Of a stretch of DNA of 64,000 nt, positions 58,677 through 64,000 are shown one piece after another. The position numbers were made by a program, and so were the translations under genes. This DNA comes from Rhinopomastus cyanomelas (Eukaryota; Chordata; Aves; Bucerotiformes; Rhinopomastidae), in contig VXBP01008935.1 of NCBI GenBank assembly GCA_013400115.1, positions 682,001-746,000 of the forward strand, read 5' to 3'. Positions within the stretch are counted from its first letter, which is position 1, and every line of letters starts with the position of its first letter. The notes under the pieces are model-generated. The model saw only the letters and a program-made list of their open reading frames with translations. It had not been told where the DNA came from and did not search any database.

Positions 58677-61649
58677 TGCTCAGAATTAAGCTCTGTCTTC
58701 CTTGCTGGTTGCTGGTCTAGTACCCAGTGGCAGCAGCCATCAGTGACCATGGAGGAAGCCCAAGGATCACATAATTTTTGAAGATCATACACTGGTGACC
58801 TCTCTTCCCATTGCTGTTTCCATACACTAGTTGTTGGGTTAAGGTGTTACTTTTGGATAGTCTGTCTGGTTTCCTGCACTGGTGCACATTCCTATAGGGA
58901 CCAAGTGTCTCTGATGATTTTCCACCTAAAGAATCCAAGGGTTTAGTGTTAAGCTTTTCTCCTCCATATGGAGTCAGCCTAGTGGGTGTTCTTACTCTGC
59001 TGTTGCTTTTGCAGTACTAAAGTTATTATTGCTAGGAGACATGAACCCAAGAAAGCAAGCAAGGTGAAGCAGGAGCTATGTAAGAGAGGCAACAAAATCT
59101 GCTCACTTTCACCCAATCCTCCACCCAAACTGGACAGGAGACAAAGTGATGGCCAATGACTTTGGTCTTTGCCATGGAGCAGAGCAGTATCAAAAGAGAG
59201 GAGGGCTGGAGAGAGACAAAAGGTGGTGCATGTTACATCAGGAGGCAGGGCTTGATGTTGAACATGAATCAACCAACCTACCCAAGGGCGAAGACCTGGG
59301 TCCTTGGGACTCCTACAGGGAGCTGGGATGATGCCACCTTTTTCGCGCACCTTCTGAGCTCTGCCATCCCTCCTTGGATCCTCAGCTTCAAACACAGCTG
59401 CTTATCTCCCAATGTTACCCAGTGTTTCCCTACGTGTGCTCTAATGCATCTTCAAAGTACAGTGTTCACCACAGCGAACGGACCGGTTGATTAAAGTACA
59501 GCAACTTCTAATCATCAGTGGTAGTGACTGTGAGGGCTGGAGACACATTTTGGGGTAGATGAGAATAAAATTGCTCTAAAATTGCTCATCATCAGAGCTA
59601 TCTGAGGTGATACCTGTAATAACGCAGGAGCCTCCTGTAAGGTCTCACCCTTACAGAAGCAGAGGAGCCTCTACAAGAGCAGACGTGTACTAATGGGTTT
59701 TCCTTTTTTAGCAGTGTTATTCCCACCAGGATATTAAAGAGCTACCCCAGAGCATCTGGGCAAAGAGCTAATTCCCCTGAAACCCAGGGCGGTTTGTCAG
59801 CCCAGTATCATTTGCTCTGAGTTGTTCTCGATGGTTTAGATGCCAGATGCAGGTTTCAAATTGTAAGAGGGAAGGCAAGCAAGAGGAAGCAGCCGGTCCT
59901 TTCCCTCCTCACAATTCCTTTCTTCATAAAAAAAATGACAAAAAGTGGTGAAAGTTTAAATTCCAGTTCCAGAGGGTGTGTGTGAGTTCTAACCTGGAGC
60001 AGGCTCCTAGTCCTAGCACCCTCTGGCCACTGGTGATGGTCAGAAAGGATTTGTTTTTTTCATTATATACACTTTTTGAGCCATGGCATTGCTGTTTAGT
60101 TTCTTCTTCTCTCAAGAAGAAGAGGCACAAAGGATGCCTGCCCTCAGCCATGGTGGAATGGCATCAGCCTCCCTAATGACTGAAGAGAGGTCTCTTTGTA
60201 AAGTAACCCCAGTGGAGTTGTCCCAGTATGTGGTGGTCACATGATGGTTGTGGGGCTATGAGAAAGGAGATGAGTGGGAGTGGGACTGCCAGCTGCCAGA
60301 ACAGTTCATACAGCCCACAGCGTGCTCCTGCCCACATCTGAGGAACTGTTGGGAAGGCGAGCGAGAAGGCGGGATCTGCAGACCAGATGCATTGCTCTGG
60401 TGGGCTGTCTCCAGCCTGCAGGCCATCGGGAGGGCATGCCTGCACCACCGCTCCTGGCGGTTGCTCTTTGATAGGTGCCGTGGAGGTAGATCATGCATCG
60501 GGGCAAGAGCGGTGGGGTGATCCAGTCCGGGAAGTCGTGTCTATCTTTGTTCTCCTCCTACCTGATTGCGGGATGACTCATCCCCTTCAAACCAGCGAGG
60601 CTATTTCTGACACGAGGTGCTACTTGGCGTGAGTAAAGATGGAAAAGCCTGCACCATCACTTGGATGATAAAAAGGATAATAATTACGCTTTATATAGCA
60701 GACTTACAAATAATGGCTTGCTTCTTCGGCTGTTCAAGACCACACACGCTTTTTTTTTTCAGGGGGATAGGTGTGGGGGGTTAATCTGGGACTTTTTTAG
60801 CTGGAACGGGAGATCTGTGTGGTCCCGTAGGCTCCTGTATGATTCTTTTAGCTTAATATCTTTTGATCTCCTCCAAGTTATTCATCAGCCCTGAATAACA
60901 CACTGCTTGACAGTCAGAACTTTTTATTGGTGAAACAGTGGCTCATTTCACCTTCAAACAAAAGTAGGCTTGATGCTGCCCTTCCCCGGTTACTGCAGGA
61001 ACCCATGGGCAGGTGTCAAGTCCATTAGGAGAAACGGGATACTAAGTGGAGACAGGAAGGAAGGGAAGGAATTAGAAGGAGAGAGGTTACATCTTAAAAG
61101 AACAAACGACAAAAACAGCTCCCAAAAATGACAAGCGCTGAAAAGGTAGCAACTGGTTTCAGTTTTGGGGGTGGGGGAGGGAGGCTTAACCCATTCAAAT
61201 AAAAATAAAAGGGAAAAGTCAAGGACAGGTTAAGAGGAGTTAGTCCAAGTCATCCTGAGGCATCTCCACAGGAAGCAAACACTGGGCACAGGGAAAAAGA
61301 GAGCCTGGAGGAGAAATTGGTCGTGGTTGAGGATGTGGGTTGAGGTGCTCAGGTCCAAGGAACCAGAGTGTTTCATCCTGCAAAAGTCGTCAAGGTGGGG
61401 AAGGCACAAGCGAAGACCACCTCAAATGGAAGCGCAGCCCAAGTTACCAATAAAGACGGAGGGAAGTGGTGTGTCACACTAAGGCCTCTGGCCTGGGATC
61501 AACAGCATGGTGAGAGCCAGCACATTTTTACCAGGTAAGTGTTTTGGAGACTTGGAAAATGCTGTGAAGCTTTGTAGTGGCACAGAGGGCACGGCAAGCT
61601 CCTCTGGAAGAGATGGGTGCTGCCATCAGCCATCAACAGCTGCCATGAA
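58677..61649. other. Intergenic DNA, nothing firmly recognised
   Basis: No gene, repeat or RNA gene was recognised. A G-rich run with three long G-tracts lies at 61,167-61,183. AT-rich sequence at 60,660-60,720 contains TAATTA cores. Confidence 0.5.
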
Positions 61650-61680
61650 TGATTTATCGATAGCCTGTTGATAAATCAGC

Positions 61681-61765
61681 TTAGTGGTGGGCTTGGTAGA
61701 GTTGGGTTAATGATTGGACTCCATGATCATAAAGGTGTTTTCCAACTGAAATGATTCAATGATCT
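61681..61765 (+). mobile_element. CR1 tail fragment
   Basis: 'ttagtggtgggcttggtaga', 'gttgggttaatgattggact' and 'aaaggtgttttccaactgaa' form the sense CR1 tail, of the same type as those at 8411-8499 and 58478-58676. A 9-bp inverted repeat ends only two bases before it. Confidence 0.9.
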
Positions 61766-64000
61766 CAAAAAGGAAGGGGTGAAGAAAAAGCACAACCCAT
61801 CTGCAAAAAACGCAGATGGCAGTCCAGGAAAACTGTCTATCTCCAGTGACAGGAAAACCAGAAATGGGGCAACACAAGACACAGAGAAGGCAAGCTGATG
61901 TGTTTAGGGTGGCATTCATCTGACCTTACATGGGCTGTCCGAAAGTAGGCCAATCTCAGCCTACTCTTCAGCCAGTGCAGAAAGAAAGGCAGGTCCAGAA
62001 GGTAGTTTTATTCACCTGAGACGTGTGTTTGAAATTCAGAGCAGAAATGAAACTGTCCAGTAGAAAACAGCAATATCAGCTGTTGCTGTGCATGTACGAT
62101 GCATGAGAGCGCAATGCCAGCCAGTGCAGGAGGCAAAACGGGTGCATGTCCTAGCACATCATTTGCCCTATGGAGAGGCACAGGCCATGCAGGACAGGGC
62201 ACATGGCAAGGTGTGATCACAAAGACATGGAGCCCAGAGGACATCACAGGCTTGTCTGAAACCACCGTTTTAGGAAAGGATGGTCACACAATGGTGCTTA
62301 CCAGCACTAGGACACAGAAATGCAGGAGACCACAGCAATACAGTGAGGTTCTGGCTGTCCCAGGTGGTGGCAGGAGATGGCTAACCAGCTTGGGGTTGGC
62401 TGCTGGCACATCCCCAGCTCACAGCACTAGGGATTTTGAGTTTCATCATCTAATCTAGGTAAGACAGAGTAACTGTCCACCCTCAGGTCTCCTAGCAGTG
62501 CTGCTGCAAGTCTTAGAGGCATCTGGAAGAGGGAAAGAGATTTCCAAGGCCTCTGGCACCTCAAGTAACAGTGTGGCCCCAACTTCAACCCTCCCAGCCA
62601 GGAAGGATTTTGACTTCATTAGTATCTGAAGTATGGCATTTCCCATCCTTCTCCCTGGGTTCCCACATTTATCCTTTGGGATACAAAGAGATCAAAAGAA
62701 AGTGAAATTAGGGTCATATGGGTCATCTTGGGTCTGTCCCAAGGGACCTGCTGCTGCCAAGATGGAGACGCATGCTCATGAGAGCAGAGATCTTGGGACA
62801 CACATCTTGAGTTTGGTGTTCACCAATTGTGTCTGTTCATGCTGAGAACTATCTCCAACAAGAGTGGTGGACTAAGAGCTGAAAACAGTGAGAAATTCCT
62901 GATGTCTGGGAAGCAGAGGAATAGAGGTACTGGTCAGAAATACAGTCCAAGTGAACTGTGGCCACCATTGGCGAGCTACCCAAATCAAAGCTTCTCTCCA
63001 GGTTTTAACTCCATTCTTGCAGCACAGTAGACAGGTCAATGCCTGCTTTGAAGCGAAACCCGGGCTGTAACCTGTATGCCCAGGCAGGCATACAGCCAGG
63101 TTCACACCATGTGTTAACCCTGTCTCTCAAGGCTTGTGTGTGGACAGTCTGGATGAAAGCTTTGGTGGGAGAGTCAAAGGCGCGTGGGAAGAGTGATCCT
63201 CAGGAAAGGGGCCAGCACTGCAAAAACTCCAATGTAGCCAGGTGGCAAATATTGGCAAGCAAACGGACAAGAAAAAAAAGCTGCCCAGTACCAGTGAGCA
63301 GGGCCACTGAGCAAGAACTGGGACCAAGTTCCTGCATGGGGATGGCTGTGATGAGAAGTGCTCCAGTACAGCCCCTCTGTTGCACCCCTCAGATGTGGTG
63401 CTTTGGCAGAGCCAACTCACGGTGGCACTGGGACAAATCCAACAGCAGGCGAGACAGTCGCAGTATGTAGAGACCGGCAAGAGTGGGACTGTGCTCTGCC
63501 TACCCCACCTCGCCCTGTCAGGGGGTGCCTGGGTGCATCATCATTACAAAATGGTGACAGACAGGCAGAGCTGCTAAAGCACAGTCTGGATGTGGGGGAT
63601 CTGGAAGGCTATCACTATTAATATTTTGGTTTGAACTGGAAAATGGAAAGTGAAGTGCAAAGTGAGGTATTTAGGCACAGATCGAAAAGGAACTATAAAT
63701 AACAGGCAAAAATGTAGAAGGAACTGAATGAATGATTGTGACAAATGTAGCTGAAGAGAGGAGAGAGCCTTGGGTCTGGAGTGAGCAGCAGAAGGAGGGA
63801 TGAAAAGGAAGGGGCTGGGCATGTGGGCAAATGTGTTTGTGCATTTCAAGTGCAGCAGGATACACCCAGGATCCTTGTGCTTCACAGAAATGTGGAGAGC
63901 TTGAGGGTGTTGTTGGGGTATAGAGGCTTGAAGTGGAAGGTTCTGTGCCTGTAAGGTTTAAAGATAAACTAAGCAGTGGGCTCAGTGTTGGGGATGGTCC
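61766..64000. other. Intergenic DNA to the window end, no gene seen
   Basis: No gene-like frame with a recognisable motif, no repeat and no RNA gene were recognised. The 143-codon frame at 63039-63470 looks like chance. Confidence 0.5.

Noticed and set aside
1..64000. tRNA genes, endogenous retrovirus LTRs, CRISPR arrays, operons
   Set aside because: I looked for tRNA B-box-like sequence with cloverleaf arms, paired long terminal repeats with primer-binding sites, and regularly spaced repeats. None was convincing, and the eukaryotic context makes the last two irrelevant.

Overview
The window looks like bird nuclear DNA. Its interspersed repeats are almost all CR1 retrotransposon pieces, most of them only the last 50-600 bp at the 3' end, with the avian-type tail that reads roughly 'ggactagatgatctt..aggtcccttcc..attctatgattct'. 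No mammalian SINE family, endogenous provirus, prokaryote-like operon, CRISPR array or tRNA gene is visible. The species cannot be settled from this sequence.

I can support only one protein-coding gene: a forkhead transcription factor of the FOXI class at about 7.7-10.4 kb on the plus strand. It has the conserved two-exon FOXI structure, with a phase-1 intron inside the forkhead domain. The C-terminal region fits FOXI3 better than FOXI1 or FOXI2 as I remember those proteins. The gene has a CpG-rich 5' end, a TATA-like box, and a 3' UTR of about 1 kb that ends at an AATAAA signal. Its 5' exon is damaged in this assembly. Three single N characters (7559, 7678, 7926) bound short blocks, and the block carrying the N-terminal FOXI motif (7560-7677) lies upstream of the block carrying the likely promoter and start codon (7679-7925). 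The simplest reading is that two small blocks are in the wrong order and that some GC-rich coding sequence is missing.

The remainder (1-7 kb and 10.4-64 kb) is non-coding as far as I can tell: unique sequence dotted with about 20 CR1 fragments, a 290-bp polypyrimidine double microsatellite at 19.56-19.85 kb, and a few simple repeats. The longest open frames there (up to 185 codons) are about what chance allows in 64 kb. A lone developmental transcription factor in a large non-coding interval is the usual arrangement for a gene with distant enhancers. I list several unique blocks with dense or palindromic motifs as enhancer candidates: a forkhead-site cluster at 46.4-46.6 kb, a SOX/ZEB-like palindrome at 50.7 kb, a TCF/LEF-like cluster at 23.0-23.2 kb, a SOX cluster at 35.2 kb, and hairpin-like repeats at 57.75 and 61.65 kb. 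These are inferences from motifs only. I did not find a new biological system; the most solid unusual observation is the scrambled FOXI 5' exon.
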